Shown: positions 26,407-34,992, numbered from the stretch's first letter. The stretch is DNA of 64,000 bases from Chloroflexota bacterium (GCA_029556265.1 JAKQFH010000025.1:16283-80282), one strand, 5' to 3'. The notes: generated by a model not told the origin, from the sequence alone. A program made the numbers and translations.

Positions 26407-27552
26407 TCAGGGGCGAACCAAACCCTTGGTGCTGACACCACTGAACTCAGACAGGTTCTCGATGGAGTCATACATCAACTGTAACGCGTATCTCGCGTTG
26501 TGAATGTACGCAGCCGGATCCTTGGTAACGAACATCAGGTTGTAAGCCGCTTTGAGCATGCGGGGGGTGAAGGCTTTGAACTGATTCATGTATGCGGCTT
26601 CTTCTTCGCTAATGGTTCCGTCACCGTTCGTGTCAATGAAGGCGTATGGGTAGGCCATGGGGTTGAAGCCGAAGGTCGCGCCGGATTTGGCGGTGGAGTA
26701 GCCTGCGAGCGCTTTAACCAGAATGGCTTTCATGCCTTCGATTTCATCGTAGGTGCTCTCCACGGTCCCGTCACCGTCGTAGTCAACCTTTGCCAAAGAG
26801 ATTTTCTTGTAATCCTGGTAGCTCTTGACATCGGAATGGCAGGTTGAGCACAGGTTGGCATCGCTGCCGGGGATTTTCTGCGTGTGCAGGCTGTGGGGGT
26901 CGTGGCATTCCGTGCAGGAATTCACAGGTTCGGCGTGCTTGAATGTACCAACATAGGATTTGCCTGGATATTGGAAGCCCATGCCGCCGTCAGCCCCAGC
27001 CATGGTAGCGGCCGCAGCCAAATAATGGTCAGCCATCATTTCCTGATCGGGCATGACATCATCTTCAGCCACACCCTTGACGGCATCGGTTACGTCCTTA
27101 GAAGAACCCAGACCGCTGTGGCAGGTGGCGCAAATCGCGCTCTTGCCAAGACCGGTCAATTGTTTTCCGTTGCCCAGGGTGGCGGCGTCCAGTTTATCTG
27201 CCGCATCGTTATGACATGCCGCGCAATTAATCGGATCCATCACCTTACCGGGCGCGTCAACTTTTCCAGCCTCGGAGCCATCGGCGCCCAGATAATCCCG
27301 GAAACCGGTGGTGCTGTGGCATTTTGCGCAGTACGTGGGGATTTCCTTAGGGTCTTCCGTGTTCCAATGATTAAAGGCATACGAGGACGCATCAGCATGT
27401 GCCGAACCAGCCCATTTCGCAGAAAAAGCATTCAGCTCCGCGGTAATTTCTTCAGCTGGTTCTTCAACTGCTGCTTTGGTAGTGCATCCGACCCAGGCGA
27501 CCAGGGCCAACGCGACTACGGCCAACAAAACGAACAACGTGCTCTTTTTCAT
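26407..27552 (-). CDS. Pentahaem c-type cytochrome lipoprotein with EF-hand loops
   Basis: The start follows GGAGAGG. A lipobox (AWVGC, Cys23) anchors the 381-residue protein to the outer face of the membrane. Five CxxCH haem sites are visible (CAKCH, CAACH, CATCH, CTECH, CSTCH) in residues 75-225. Downstream there are two calcium-type EF-hand loops, DYDGDGTVE and DTNGDGTISEEE. Additional histidines (HADASSYAFNH, HYLAAA, HSLHTQ) can act as distal ligands. It is likely the extracytoplasmic electron acceptor of the flavocytochrome b encoded 41 nt downstream; the final acceptor is unknown. Cytochrome maturation would be supplied by the adjacent ccm operon. Confidence 0.9.
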   Translation of the reverse strand: MKKSTLFVLLAVVALALVAWVGCTTKAAVEEPAEEITAELNAFSAKWAGSAHADASSYAFNHWNTEDPKEIPTYCAKCHSTTGFRDYLGADGSEAGKVDAPGKVMDPINCAACHNDAADKLDAATLGNGKQLTGLGKSAICATCHSGLGSSKDVTDAVKGVAEDDVMPDQEMMADHYLAAAATMAGADGGMGFQYPGKSYVGTFKHAEPVNSCTECHDPHSLHTQKIPGSDANLCSTCHSDVKSYQDYKKISLAKVDYDGDGTVESTYDEIEGMKAILVKALAGYSTAKSGATFGFNPMAYPYAFIDTNGDGTISEEEAAYMNQFKAFTPRMLKAAYNLMFVTKDPAAYIHNARYALQLMYDSIENLSEFSGVSTKGLVRP

Positions 27553-27600
27553 AAACCTCTCCAGTAATATTAAAGATATTTACGATATTAATCGGACATA

Positions 27601-27628
27601 ATTATAAAACTAAGTGCCTGTTTGTCAA
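27601..27628 (-). promoter_or_regulatory. Consensus promoter of the cytochrome operon
   Basis: On the minus strand TTGACA (27623-27628) and TATAAT (27601-27606) match the sigma70 consensus perfectly with a 16-bp spacer. It lies about 50 nt before the cytochrome start and separates that operon from ccm. Confidence 0.85.
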
Positions 27629-27654
27629 TGTGATAAAAAGCACAAATCGACCAT

Positions 27655-27816
27655 TTAATTTGCATTTTCCAAATGCGGTTGAACGCTGTCTTTTTTCAAA
27701 GACGCGAGAGCCCGCCCGATCTTCCGGCTTTGCAAAAAAAGAATCACACAATACGCTGCCAGAAGCCCAAGAATGACGGCATACCCGGCAATAAAATAAT
27801 TCAAAGTTTGCGCCAT
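27655..27816 (-). CDS. ccmD: CcmD-like small membrane protein
   Basis: A 53-codon frame starts 4 nt after the ccmC stop, with GGGGAG upstream. It encodes one membrane span (about 7-29, YFIAGYAVILGLLAAYCVI) followed by a basic helix (QSRKIGRALASLKKD). Size, topology and position directly after ccmC are those of CcmD, which helps release haem-loaded CcmE from CcmABC. Sequence identity within this family is always low, so the call rests mainly on position and topology. Confidence 0.75.
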   Translation of the reverse strand: MAQTLNYFIAGYAVILGLLAAYCVILFLQSRKIGRALASLKKDSVQPHLENAN

Positions 27817-27820
27817 TATC

Positions 27821-28525
27821 TCATTCTCCCCAGTCGTAATCGCTGTCTACGGCAGCCATTTGTTGATTGAGTTCCTCCTGCTGTGCCATCAAGCGGGCTC
27901 GCTGCAGCAGCAGAGCAATGTATAAGACCGTAAACGCCGCCAAGGATATAAAAAGCGTAGCCACCATTTGCGGGTTGAGGTTCATCTCAGTTTCACCACC
28001 TCCAAAGACCACCGGATGAATCGTGCGCAGCAAACGGGCGGAGAAAAAAGTAAGCGGCACGCTGATAAATCCAATAATTGCGTATACAGCGCTGAAACGG
28101 GCTCGTCGAGCCGGGTTGTCCACTCCCCTGCGCAGCAGAATGAACGCGATGTAGGTGAAAGCCATGATCGTGACCGTGGTCAGACGCGGGTCCCAGGTCC
28201 ACCAGGTATTCCAGATAGGACGCGCCCAAATCATCCCGCTAAGAATGCAAATAATGGTAAACAACAGCCCGACCTCCACGCTTGCCGCGGTCAGGGTATC
28301 CCACTTCAGATCCTTCCGCGAGAGGTACAGGATGCCAAACGCCGCTGCCGCGAGAAATGCCAGCATTCCCACCCAGGCAGCGCTCATGTGGAAGTAAAAG
28401 ACTTTCTGGACCAGACCCATGGTTTGTTCTACCGGCGTGAAAAAAAGCACCCGAACGAACGCAAACAGGACCAGCGCAAATGCCAGAATTGAAAGGTACG
28501 ACAAGAATTTATTCCTGGATGACAT
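27821..28525 (-). CDS. ccmC: Haem exporter/handling protein CcmC
   Basis: The protein (about 234 residues) has six spans and the tryptophan-rich haem-handling motif NTWWTWDPRLTT (about 108-119), flanked by conserved histidines (FYFHMSAAW and RTIHP). CcmC loads haem onto CcmE. The start overlaps the end of ccmB by 17 bases; ATG 28525 is preferred over a TTG two codons upstream. The charged C-terminal tail (EELNQQM, DSDYDWGE) is an addition of little conservation. Confidence 0.92.
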   Translation of the reverse strand: MSSRNKFLSYLSILAFALVLFAFVRVLFFTPVEQTMGLVQKVFYFHMSAAWVGMLAFLAAAAFGILYLSRKDLKWDTLTAASVEVGLLFTIICILSGMIWARPIWNTWWTWDPRLTTVTIMAFTYIAFILLRRGVDNPARRARFSAVYAIIGFISVPLTFFSARLLRTIHPVVFGGGETEMNLNPQMVATLFISLAAFTVLYIALLLQRARLMAQQEELNQQMAAVDSDYDWGE

Positions 28526-29183
28526 ATTCAAACACCATGATTGACAGCATAGTAACTACGGCGTCATATACCAACAGCAGGTTGAGCCAGCCGTTGATAT
28601 CCTGCCCGGCTACGGAGCCAAGCAGCACACCACAGGATTTTACCACTGCCATATTAACCGGCAGCAGCAGCGGGAAAAGCAGGACGGGTAAAAGCAGGTC
28701 CCGCATGCGGGTTTGTACGGTCATGCTGGAGATAAGGGTGCCAGCCGCGCTGTAACCCCAGGCACCCAAAGCCAGCACGCCAAAAAACGCCCAGTTAAAC
28801 AGAGACTGATTATAGAGAATGGAATAGATCGGGATGACGAGCACAGCCAAAAAGACCATCATCAAAAGGTTGGTGAGCAGCTTCGCGAAATAAATCGCGG
28901 AAAGATCCGGCACCGCCATGATGAGCCCTTCAAAGCAGCCTTGGTCCTGTTCGGCGGTAAAGGAGCGGTTCAAACCGAGCGTGCCCGCGAATACCATCAC
29001 CACCCACACGATTCCGGGGGCAATTTCCGACCGGTTTATCGGCGAAAGCTCCAGCGCGTAATTAAAGATGAACAGCGAGAGCACCGCGAACGCCAACATG
29101 GAAGTGAGGATATCGCGGCTGCGCCACTCCTGGAGCAAATCTTTCCAGACCAAAACGCGCACGGAGTGAAGCCAGGCTTTCAT
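28509..29183 (-). CDS. ccmB: Haem exporter permease CcmB
   Basis: This 224-residue protein has six spans and the family pattern: KDLLQEWRSRD at the N-terminus, LNRSFTAEQDQGCFEGL, and RMRDLLLPVLLFPLLLP in the middle. With CcmA and CcmC it forms the ABC complex that releases haem-loaded CcmE. It overlaps ccmA by 4 bases and ccmC by 17 bases, so the operon is tightly coupled. Confidence 0.92.
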   Translation of the reverse strand: MKAWLHSVRVLVWKDLLQEWRSRDILTSMLAFAVLSLFIFNYALELSPINRSEIAPGIVWVVMVFAGTLGLNRSFTAEQDQGCFEGLIMAVPDLSAIYFAKLLTNLLMMVFLAVLVIPIYSILYNQSLFNWAFFGVLALGAWGYSAAGTLISSMTVQTRMRDLLLPVLLFPLLLPVNMAVVKSCGVLLGSVAGQDINGWLNLLLVYDAVVTMLSIMVFEYVIQE

Positions 29184-29908
29184 AACCGCTCCATCAGGGG
29201 CTTTTTTTCAGCGCCAAGCGCCGTGCTGTATTGTTCCTGCAAAGCGTCCAGGCTGACCCCGGCGTTTGGAAACTCAGCGGCAATCCTGCCGTGATGCAGG
29301 ATAGCAAAGCGCGTGGCAATCTGACGGATGAAACTCAGTTCGTGCGTGGTCAGCAGAATCAATTTGTTGCGGGCGCTTTCTTCCTGTATCAACTGGTTCA
29401 ACATACCGCAGCCCTGTTGGTCGAGCCCGGTATAGGGCTCATCGAACAAGAGAATTTGCGGGTCACATAAGAGCGCCCGCGCGATGGTCAGGCGCTGTTT
29501 CATCCCGCGTGAAAAGGCGCGGACCGGAATCGGGCGGGTTTTTCCCAACCCGACCCTGCTCATGAGCCTGTGTAAATCCCCCTCGTCGAGCGCAGTTTCG
29601 TAAAGACGGGAATAGAAGCGCAGATTCTCCATTCCGGTCAGGTGCTCATATAAGAATGGTTGGTGCAAGATTATTCCAATGTTTCGGCGCAATTTCAGAA
29701 TGTTTTCGTCCTCCGCTTCAACGCCGAATAGTACCTTGCCGCTGTCTGGTTTCTGCAGCCCGCTGAGCGTACGGATGAGGGTGGTTTTCCCGGCTCCGTT
29801 TGGACCCAAAAGGCAAACAACCTCCCCCGCGTCAATGGACAGGTCCAGCCTATCCAAAACGCGCTGCGCGCCGTACGCTTTAGAGACCTGCCGCGCTTGT
29901 AGTCTCAA
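29180..29908 (-). CDS. ccmA: Haem exporter ATPase CcmA
   Basis: The 242-residue ABC ATPase shows Walker A GPNGAGKTT (about 34-42), signature FSRGMKQR, Walker B ILLFDEPYTGLD and an H-loop THELSF. Together with the flanking ccmB and ccmF this identifies CcmA. Its start lies inside the last codons of ccmF (29-base overlap). It supplies energy for releasing haem-bound CcmE. Confidence 0.92.
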   Translation of the reverse strand: MRLQARQVSKAYGAQRVLDRLDLSIDAGEVVCLLGPNGAGKTTLIRTLSGLQKPDSGKVLFGVEAEDENILKLRRNIGIILHQPFLYEHLTGMENLRFYSRLYETALDEGDLHRLMSRVGLGKTRPIPVRAFSRGMKQRLTIARALLCDPQILLFDEPYTGLDQQGCGMLNQLIQEESARNKLILLTTHELSFIRQIATRFAILHHGRIAAEFPNAGVSLDALQEQYSTALGAEKKPLMERL

Positions 29909-31919
29909 GAGTATCCTCCATCAGCCGTGTTTCCTCATCCTGATCCCCGCGTTTGCCGGGCAATGTGACAGCCAGCGCGCCGCCCAAGGTCATGAAAACC
30001 CCGCCAATCCACATTAAGTTGACCAGAGGGTTATCGGACAGGCGCAAAGTTATATAAGGAACATCAATGTCGTAGCCAGCCAACAGAGTATAGACATCTC
30101 CCTGCAGGGTGGCACGCGCGTCTGGGATGGTGATGTACTGTTGGCGGTCCGGATAGATGTGCTGCGCCGGGCTCAGGCGCGCGATTTCTTTACCGTCTTT
30201 ATAGAGAATCGTTTCAGCCTTGACGGTCTTGTACTCGGGATTTTCATAACTTTCGTTCACGGAGACAAACTCAATCTCGTAGCCGCGCAGGGGCATCTTT
30301 TCCCCGGGCAGCATAGTTCCCTCAATACTGGCCGAGAGATTTCCCATCCCGATAACCCCAAGGGCAATCAGAAGTATGCCGGCATGAACCAGCCAGGCGC
30401 CGTAGCGCGCGCGCTGATTCCACCAGAGGTTCGGAAAACGCTTTAAACCAACCGCTTTCGCATCCAGTGCGGTCAGGTAAATCAATGTGGTCAACCCCAG
30501 GATGACGATAAAAACCCCTCCAAGCGCCCAAACCTGACGCACGCCGCTCAGGAAGACCGCCAATAGGCCCAGCCCGCCGGCGCTCAGTGGAATCCAAAAC
30601 TTTTTTCCGAATTGCTTGAGTCTGGCAGCATTCCAACCCACCAGGGGGCAAACCGCCATCAGAACCACCAGCAGCGCGAAAAGCGGCGTGGTGCTGCGGT
30701 CATAAAATCCTCGATGCAGGGTCATCTCAACCCCGGATAGCGCGCCTTTAGCCATTGGGTAGAGCAGCCCCCACAGACAAATCAGTACAAGCGCGATCAG
30801 GATAATGTTGGTATAGAGAAATAAGGCTTCCCGACTGAAAGCCGAACCAAATTTCCACTCGCGGTCGAGCGCTTTCCAGCGCCACACCAACAAAATAGTC
30901 GAGCCAATTAACAGAATCAGCAAAAAGCCGAGCAGAGGGAGAGCGATACTGCTTTCTCCAAACGCGTGCACCGAGCTGACCAAACCCGACCTTGTGACAA
31001 AAATGCTGAAGACAACCAACAAATAGCTTAGCAGAACGAGCAGCAAATTAAAGCGTTGGAATATTTTTTGCCGCCTTTCCAACAGTAAGCTGTGCAGCAG
31101 CGCGGTGCTGGAAAGCCAGGGCAGCAGCGAGGCGGTTTCGACGGGGTCCCAGGCCCAATACCCGCCCCACCCCAATACATCATAAGACCACCAACTGCCC
31201 AGGACAATCCCGGCGCCAAGGAAGACCCAGGCGCCCAAGAGCCAGGCGCGGGATTGGTCCAGAAGCTGATCACCCTCAACGCCGCGGATGAGCCCAGAGA
31301 TGCCTAAGGCAAATGGGACCAGATAGAGAGCGTAACCGATATAGAGCAGCGGTGGATGGATGACCATGCCGGGATGCCGCAGCAAAGGATTCAGGCCCAT
31401 ACCATTGTTAAGTTTTTCAACAAGCGCGCCCACCCCAGGCGCGAACAGACTTGTAGTCAGGCTGCCATCAGCCAGCGTCCAAATGCGGGTAAAAGGGTTG
31501 TCTGCCACGAGAGATAACCCGAGAAACAGGATTTGGTTTAAATTAACGACAAGAAAAGACCAATTATCCAGCAAAGGTTTCTTACCGGAAAGCGCCAAAA
31601 AGGCGCATAATGAGACTATCCAACTCCAGAAGAATAGTGAGCCGGTCTGCCCGCCCCACAGGGCTGTAAGTTTGAGGATCCACGGCATCGCCGGGTTGAT
31701 AACCGAGACGACATGCATATTGGTGTAATCTTGTGTTACCTGCATGATCATCAGAGTAAGCAGCGCGGCGCTGTGAGTAAAGAAACCTAGTTTGGTCAGC
31801 AAAACAGCCGCGCCAGGCAGCCGGGTTTGTTTGCGAATTAGGGCAACAATCACCAAAACCAGCGCCACAGCGCTGGCAGCCATGGCGAAAGAAGACGTCA
31901 GAAAACCAAGATAGAACAT
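29880..31919 (-). CDS. ccmF: Cytochrome c haem lyase CcmF
   Basis: The 679-residue protein is full length for CcmF, with about fourteen spans. Haem-handling WWD-domain motifs are clear: WSYDVLGWGGYWAWDP (about 243-258), preceded by HPPLLYIGY. The later periplasmic domain contains LRGYEIEFV. CcmF joins haem to the apocytochrome CxxCH cysteines. No ccmH or ccmI follows in this operon, so CcmF probably acts without them here. Confidence 0.95.
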   Translation of the reverse strand: MFYLGFLTSSFAMAASAVALVLVIVALIRKQTRLPGAAVLLTKLGFFTHSAALLTLMIMQVTQDYTNMHVVSVINPAMPWILKLTALWGGQTGSLFFWSWIVSLCAFLALSGKKPLLDNWSFLVVNLNQILFLGLSLVADNPFTRIWTLADGSLTTSLFAPGVGALVEKLNNGMGLNPLLRHPGMVIHPPLLYIGYALYLVPFALGISGLIRGVEGDQLLDQSRAWLLGAWVFLGAGIVLGSWWSYDVLGWGGYWAWDPVETASLLPWLSSTALLHSLLLERRQKIFQRFNLLLVLLSYLLVVFSIFVTRSGLVSSVHAFGESSIALPLLGFLLILLIGSTILLVWRWKALDREWKFGSAFSREALFLYTNIILIALVLICLWGLLYPMAKGALSGVEMTLHRGFYDRSTTPLFALLVVLMAVCPLVGWNAARLKQFGKKFWIPLSAGGLGLLAVFLSGVRQVWALGGVFIVILGLTTLIYLTALDAKAVGLKRFPNLWWNQRARYGAWLVHAGILLIALGVIGMGNLSASIEGTMLPGEKMPLRGYEIEFVSVNESYENPEYKTVKAETILYKDGKEIARLSPAQHIYPDRQQYITIPDARATLQGDVYTLLAGYDIDVPYITLRLSDNPLVNLMWIGGVFMTLGGALAVTLPGKRGDQDEETRLMEDTLETTSAAGL

Positions 31920-31941
31920 AGAGGGTGCCTCGGGGTTTGCG

Positions 31942-32427
31942 TTAGTTGGGCTTATCGGGCAAATCAGCTTCGTATTTTGATGGACATTTCAGGAGCAGTT
32001 CGCTCACCTGAAAAACGCCATTTTTGTCCAGGGCGCCGGTCATAATCGCCTGGGCTTCGTCTTTCAGAAGGTCGGGCCGGGGTCCTTTGTAATGCACGGT
32101 CATCTTTGGCAGGTTTGGGTCATGCGCAGCCTGCGCGAGCACTACCGACATCCCACCCATTGCTTTAATGAGCTTGTGGTCACCCGGAATCTGGGCGACT
32201 TCAAAGCTAAGGTCCAACGTTTTTGGGTCATAAGAAATCGTATCGCCCAGCACAACCCCGGAAACGCGAAGGTTTTTTCCGACGAGTTCGGCTTGACCGG
32301 ATTTCAGTTCCTCAACCGTCATAAAGTATTGCGACTGTGACAAAGTGGAACTGATAACAAGGTATAAGAGCGCAGCTGTAATCACCACAATGCCAATGAT
32401 AAGCTTAATATTTTTCTTTGTTTTCAA
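31942..32427 (-). CDS. ccmE: Haem chaperone CcmE, cysteine (CxxxY) variant
   Basis: A TTG start at 32427 is chosen: GAGGTG lies nine bases upstream and the resulting 161-residue length and N-terminal membrane anchor (about 7-27) fit CcmE. The beta-barrel domain carries the usual motifs (LRVSGVVL, VHYKGPRPDLL, EAQAIMTG). The haem-binding site reads CPSKY (Cys148, Tyr152) in place of the usual HDENY histidine site. This CxxxY form is known from archaea and some sulfate reducers that lack CcmH. It is the first gene of the operon and lies 23 nt before ccmF. Confidence 0.9.
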   Translation of the reverse strand: MKTKKNIKLIIGIVVITAALLYLVISSTLSQSQYFMTVEELKSGQAELVGKNLRVSGVVLGDTISYDPKTLDLSFEVAQIPGDHKLIKAMGGMSVVLAQAAHDPNLPKMTVHYKGPRPDLLKDEAQAIMTGALDKNGVFQVSELLLKCPSKYEADLPDKPN

Positions 32428-32470
32428 GTAATTTAACACCTCAAATAAAATGGGCTTTATTGTAGTTGAT

Positions 32471-32498
32471 ATTATACATTTATGGGTGTCAACCCATA
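32471..32498 (-). promoter_or_regulatory. ccm control region: TATAAT and an 18-bp palindrome
   Basis: A TATAAT on the minus strand (32471-32476) is followed upstream by TATGGGT-GTCA-ACCCATA, a perfect inverted repeat with 7-base arms (32481-32498). A TTGACA within it sits only 10 bp from the -10, too close to be its -35. The palindrome therefore looks like an operator covering the promoter. Confidence 0.5.
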
Positions 32499-32598
32499 TC
32501 CGTGTAGACCTCTGAAAACAGTTCCGCGGCCCGCCCTTGCCCATTGAAGGCGGCGCTGGAACGCGCCCCAGGTCAAATCGCTTTTCGCGCAAGAATAT

Positions 32599-32616
32599 GT
32601 CATTTTGAGACTATAG
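32599..32616 (+). repeat. Orphan copy of the 18-bp GTCATTTTGAGAC repeat
   Basis: This noncoding site matches the repeat array at 37483-37632 (13 identical bases with copy 4). It lies on the other flank of the parAB module. I see no gene in 32499-32781 apart from it. Confidence 0.7.
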
Positions 32617-32781
32617 TTTTTTGCAGGAATGCCTATGCGCATTATTCGTCGTTCAGCGGAATGCGCTTACCCGGGCTTTCAGTAGCTCCGGCCTACCGAT
32701 ACACCCGATATCCCGCACCCACTCTCAGTTTGTACGCAATGGGTTGAAAGAATACTCGTTCCAGCCAGAATGGGTAAATAA

Positions 32782-32814
32782 AATGACCGCGCTGGGGTTT
32801 CCAGCGCGGTCATT
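32782..32814 (-). terminator. Terminator of the parAB transcript
   Basis: A 14-bp perfect stem (AATGACCGCGCTGG with its complement) with a 5-nt loop is followed on the minus strand by TTTTATTT, 20 nt after the parB stop. Confidence 0.88.
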
Positions 32815-32833
32815 ATGCCTTCAGAATTTAGCC

Positions 32834-33976
32834 CTATCGCAGGCTGCCCAGGCGCTGTTTAACCGCCTTGGTTAACTCCTCCAGATGCGTCATCAGGCGT
32901 TGGACCTCTTCTTTGTCGGATTCACTGACCAGCGCGTCCGCAAGGGAGCCGATTTTGTCATCCTGCGGCAGTTCATCCACGTTCAACAAAACGCGTTTGA
33001 GTGAGCGCGCCGATTTGGTCGCCGGGTCAGCTGGCAGTCGTACCGCGCGTTGTTTTTCGCGCCCGCAAGCACGTTCCAGGAAGGAATGCACATCCTGATA
33101 GGTGCGTCCTTCGTGTTCCGCGTAGTATGCCACCGCGCCCGCCCAGTATTGCGGGTCGTACGCCATAATTTCTCTTAACACTCTTTCCGGCATCTCGGCC
33201 CGGTCGCAGATTTCCAAGAGGTTTTCCGGCAGTTCAAAAAACTTCATCAATCGTCCGTAGTAGGTGCGTTCCAGCTGCAGGGTTTTCATCAGCACATCGC
33301 GGGTCTCATCACTCAGGCGCACCTCACCAATTTTCCGAAAGAAAGCAAACTCATCTTCCTCATTTCCGGGTTTGATGTTATTTGCCTCCAAGACCATACG
33401 AGCCGCCGCGCGTGCTTTGCCCACCGGAGTCAGAGCCTTATAGGCCATATTCTCCGCGATTTGCTTCTCGAGACTGGGCTGATTGTCAATCAGGGCGAGC
33501 ACGTACGGTTCCTCTTCCAACCCTTCGCGCACCGACTTGAGGGCGGTGGCCCAGAACCGTCTTTCGCCGGTCAGCATCTGGAATATGTCCCTGCCCTGGA
33601 TGTTGATTACCTGCCCGGTAACCGGTTTGATTTGCCCGGTATCGTGAAGGGAGTCCCCCAACGCGATAAGTTCTTCAATTTCGCGTCGGATAAGTCGGTC
33701 GTGTTCAGCCAGCTTAAGCCACCTGCGCACGGTCTCCGCCCATCCGGCTTTTTGGGAAAAGAAATCTTCCCGCAATTCATACGGCAGCATAAAGCGCGCC
33801 TGAAAACGGTCCGGCCGGATCATGGAAAGCGGCACGCGGTATACACTTTGCCGGTTGTTCACCATCTTTGGAGCATCTTCCGGGTAAGACGCCTCAGATT
33901 CAGCCGTGCTGGCTCCAAACGCGGTGGTCGTAATATTAATTAAATCTCCAAAACCTTTTTTCTTTGGTTCAGCCAT
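32834..33976 (-). CDS. parB: ParB-family DNA-binding CTPase-type partition protein
   Basis: The 380-residue protein has the ParB N-terminal nucleotide fold, with GQIKPVTGQVI (about 115) and the GERRFWA motif (137-143). The helix-turn-helix linker IAENMAYKALTPVGKARAA follows, then a helical DNA-binding region, and a charged C-terminal helix (about 335-380) that may dimerise. The N-terminus carries a basic segment (MAEPKKKGFGDLI). It differs from typical chromosomal Spo0J in having a long insertion between its first strand and the GERR motif (FSQKAGWAETVRRWLKLAEHD). A 16-bp palindrome 38 nt upstream (34014-34029) could be its binding site or operator. It forms a partition pair with parA, 87 nt upstream. 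Confidence 0.88.
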   Translation of the reverse strand: MAEPKKKGFGDLINITTTAFGASTAESEASYPEDAPKMVNNRQSVYRVPLSMIRPDRFQARFMLPYELREDFFSQKAGWAETVRRWLKLAEHDRLIRREIEELIALGDSLHDTGQIKPVTGQVINIQGRDIFQMLTGERRFWATALKSVREGLEEEPYVLALIDNQPSLEKQIAENMAYKALTPVGKARAAARMVLEANNIKPGNEEDEFAFFRKIGEVRLSDETRDVLMKTLQLERTYYGRLMKFFELPENLLEICDRAEMPERVLREIMAYDPQYWAGAVAYYAEHEGRTYQDVHSFLERACGREKQRAVRLPADPATKSARSLKRVLLNVDELPQDDKIGSLADALVSESDKEEVQRLMTHLEELTKAVKQRLGSLR

Positions 33977-34013
33977 TTTACAGCTTCCTTTCTAACTTTC
34001 TCGCTTTCCAAAC

Positions 34014-34029
34014 TGTGCCCATGGGCACA
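34014..34029. promoter_or_regulatory. Perfect 16-bp palindrome between parA and parB (parS/operator candidate)
   Basis: TGTGCCCATGGGCACA reads identically on both strands. The same 16 bases, preceded by the same CAAAC, occur at 36230-36245. Half-sites (GTGCCCAT at 34217-34224 and CATGGGCACA at 34430-34439) occur within parA. Position beside parB makes a ParB site or repressor site plausible. Confidence 0.65.
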
Positions 34030-34063
34030 CCCTCCGGTTTTGTACACGCTGCTCGCGTTCAGG

Positions 34064-34894
34064 TTATGCCTGCCCTAATTTACCCAGGACGGCATCCACC
34101 AGATTTGAAAAACAGCGGTAGGCTTGCGACTTTTCGGGACAATACGAAAACACATCAAACCCCGCTGTCGTTGCCGCCGAAATCTCCGCCAGATCTTTGA
34201 TGTACGGCAAAAGCAGGTGCCCATACATGCGTTCCATATCGCCGATTACATCACGGGATTGCCGTCGGATCATCCGAAACCGGGAAGGAATAATTCCCAG
34301 AATTTTTAGGTCGGGATTGGTGTTTTTATGGACGCCTTCAATCATTCTCAGAATATCTGCCAACCCAATCAGACTTAAGCCGTCGGGTTCAATTGGAATT
34401 AAAACATGGGTGCTTGCCACCAGCGAGTTCATGGGCACAATCCCGGCTGATGGGGGGTTGTCGATGATGATGTAGGAGTATTCGTCCTTAATGGATTCCA
34501 GGAAATACGTCAGCTGGAAAGCAGAATCTTCACGGGTTTTCAAAGCGGCTTCCAAGCCTTCCATGCGGGTCTTGTTTGTGCGGAAAAGGCGGACCTTATC
34601 TTCACGCTTGCGCGGCAATAAGGAGTTGCTGATAATCGATTCAGAAGCTCCATACCCGTTTGCCAGGGCGTTCGGAAAGTTATTCTCCGCCGTGATCAGC
34701 GGGACAAATTGGTCGTCCAATCCGCCTCCCATCGCGGTGATTGTGGCGCTCAATTGATCATCCATATCAATCAGCAACACCGGCCTGCTGCGCGCCTTGC
34801 GGGATTCGTAGATTGCCAGCCCAGCTGCCAGGTTGATGCTGATAGTGGATTTTCCGACGCCGCCCTTCCGATTAATCAAAGATATAATTGCCAT
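34064..34894 (-). CDS. parA: ParA-family partition ATPase
   Basis: The 276-residue protein has the deviant Walker A of ParA/MinD ATPases (KGGVGKST, residues 10-17), a Walker A' region LLIDMDDQLSAT (about 40-51), and a Walker B IIIDNPPS (about 146). The N-terminal DNA-binding domain of P1-type ParA is absent, as in chromosomal Soj and type Ib plasmid proteins. A region rich in Arg/Lys (RKREDKVRLFRTNKTR) may contact nonspecific DNA. It is preceded by AAAGGAG and a promoter at 34936-34963. It precedes parB in the same transcript. Confidence 0.9.
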   Translation of the reverse strand: MAIISLINRKGGVGKSTISINLAAGLAIYESRKARSRPVLLIDMDDQLSATITAMGGGLDDQFVPLITAENNFPNALANGYGASESIISNSLLPRKREDKVRLFRTNKTRMEGLEAALKTREDSAFQLTYFLESIKDEYSYIIIDNPPSAGIVPMNSLVASTHVLIPIEPDGLSLIGLADILRMIEGVHKNTNPDLKILGIIPSRFRMIRRQSRDVIGDMERMYGHLLLPYIKDLAEISAATTAGFDVFSYCPEKSQAYRCFSNLVDAVLGKLGQA

Positions 34895-34935
34895 AAGCGC
34901 TCGCGCTCCTTTTCCATGAAATCAAGCTCTTAGTT

Positions 34936-34963
34936 ATTTTACATTACTTTTTGTCTTTTTCAA
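34936..34963 (-). promoter_or_regulatory. Promoter of parAB
   Basis: On the minus strand TTGAAA (34958-34963) and TAAAAT (34936-34941) are separated by 16 bp, about 40 nt before the parA start. An AGCGC/GCGCT inverted repeat overlaps the ribosome binding region. Confidence 0.65.
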
Positions 34964-34992
34964 GTTATTCCTGAATATTGATTGTAATTTCC

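Noticed and set aside
32487..32492. TTGACA as -35 of the ccm promoter
   Set aside because: Only 10 bp from the TATAAT; more likely part of the palindromic operator.
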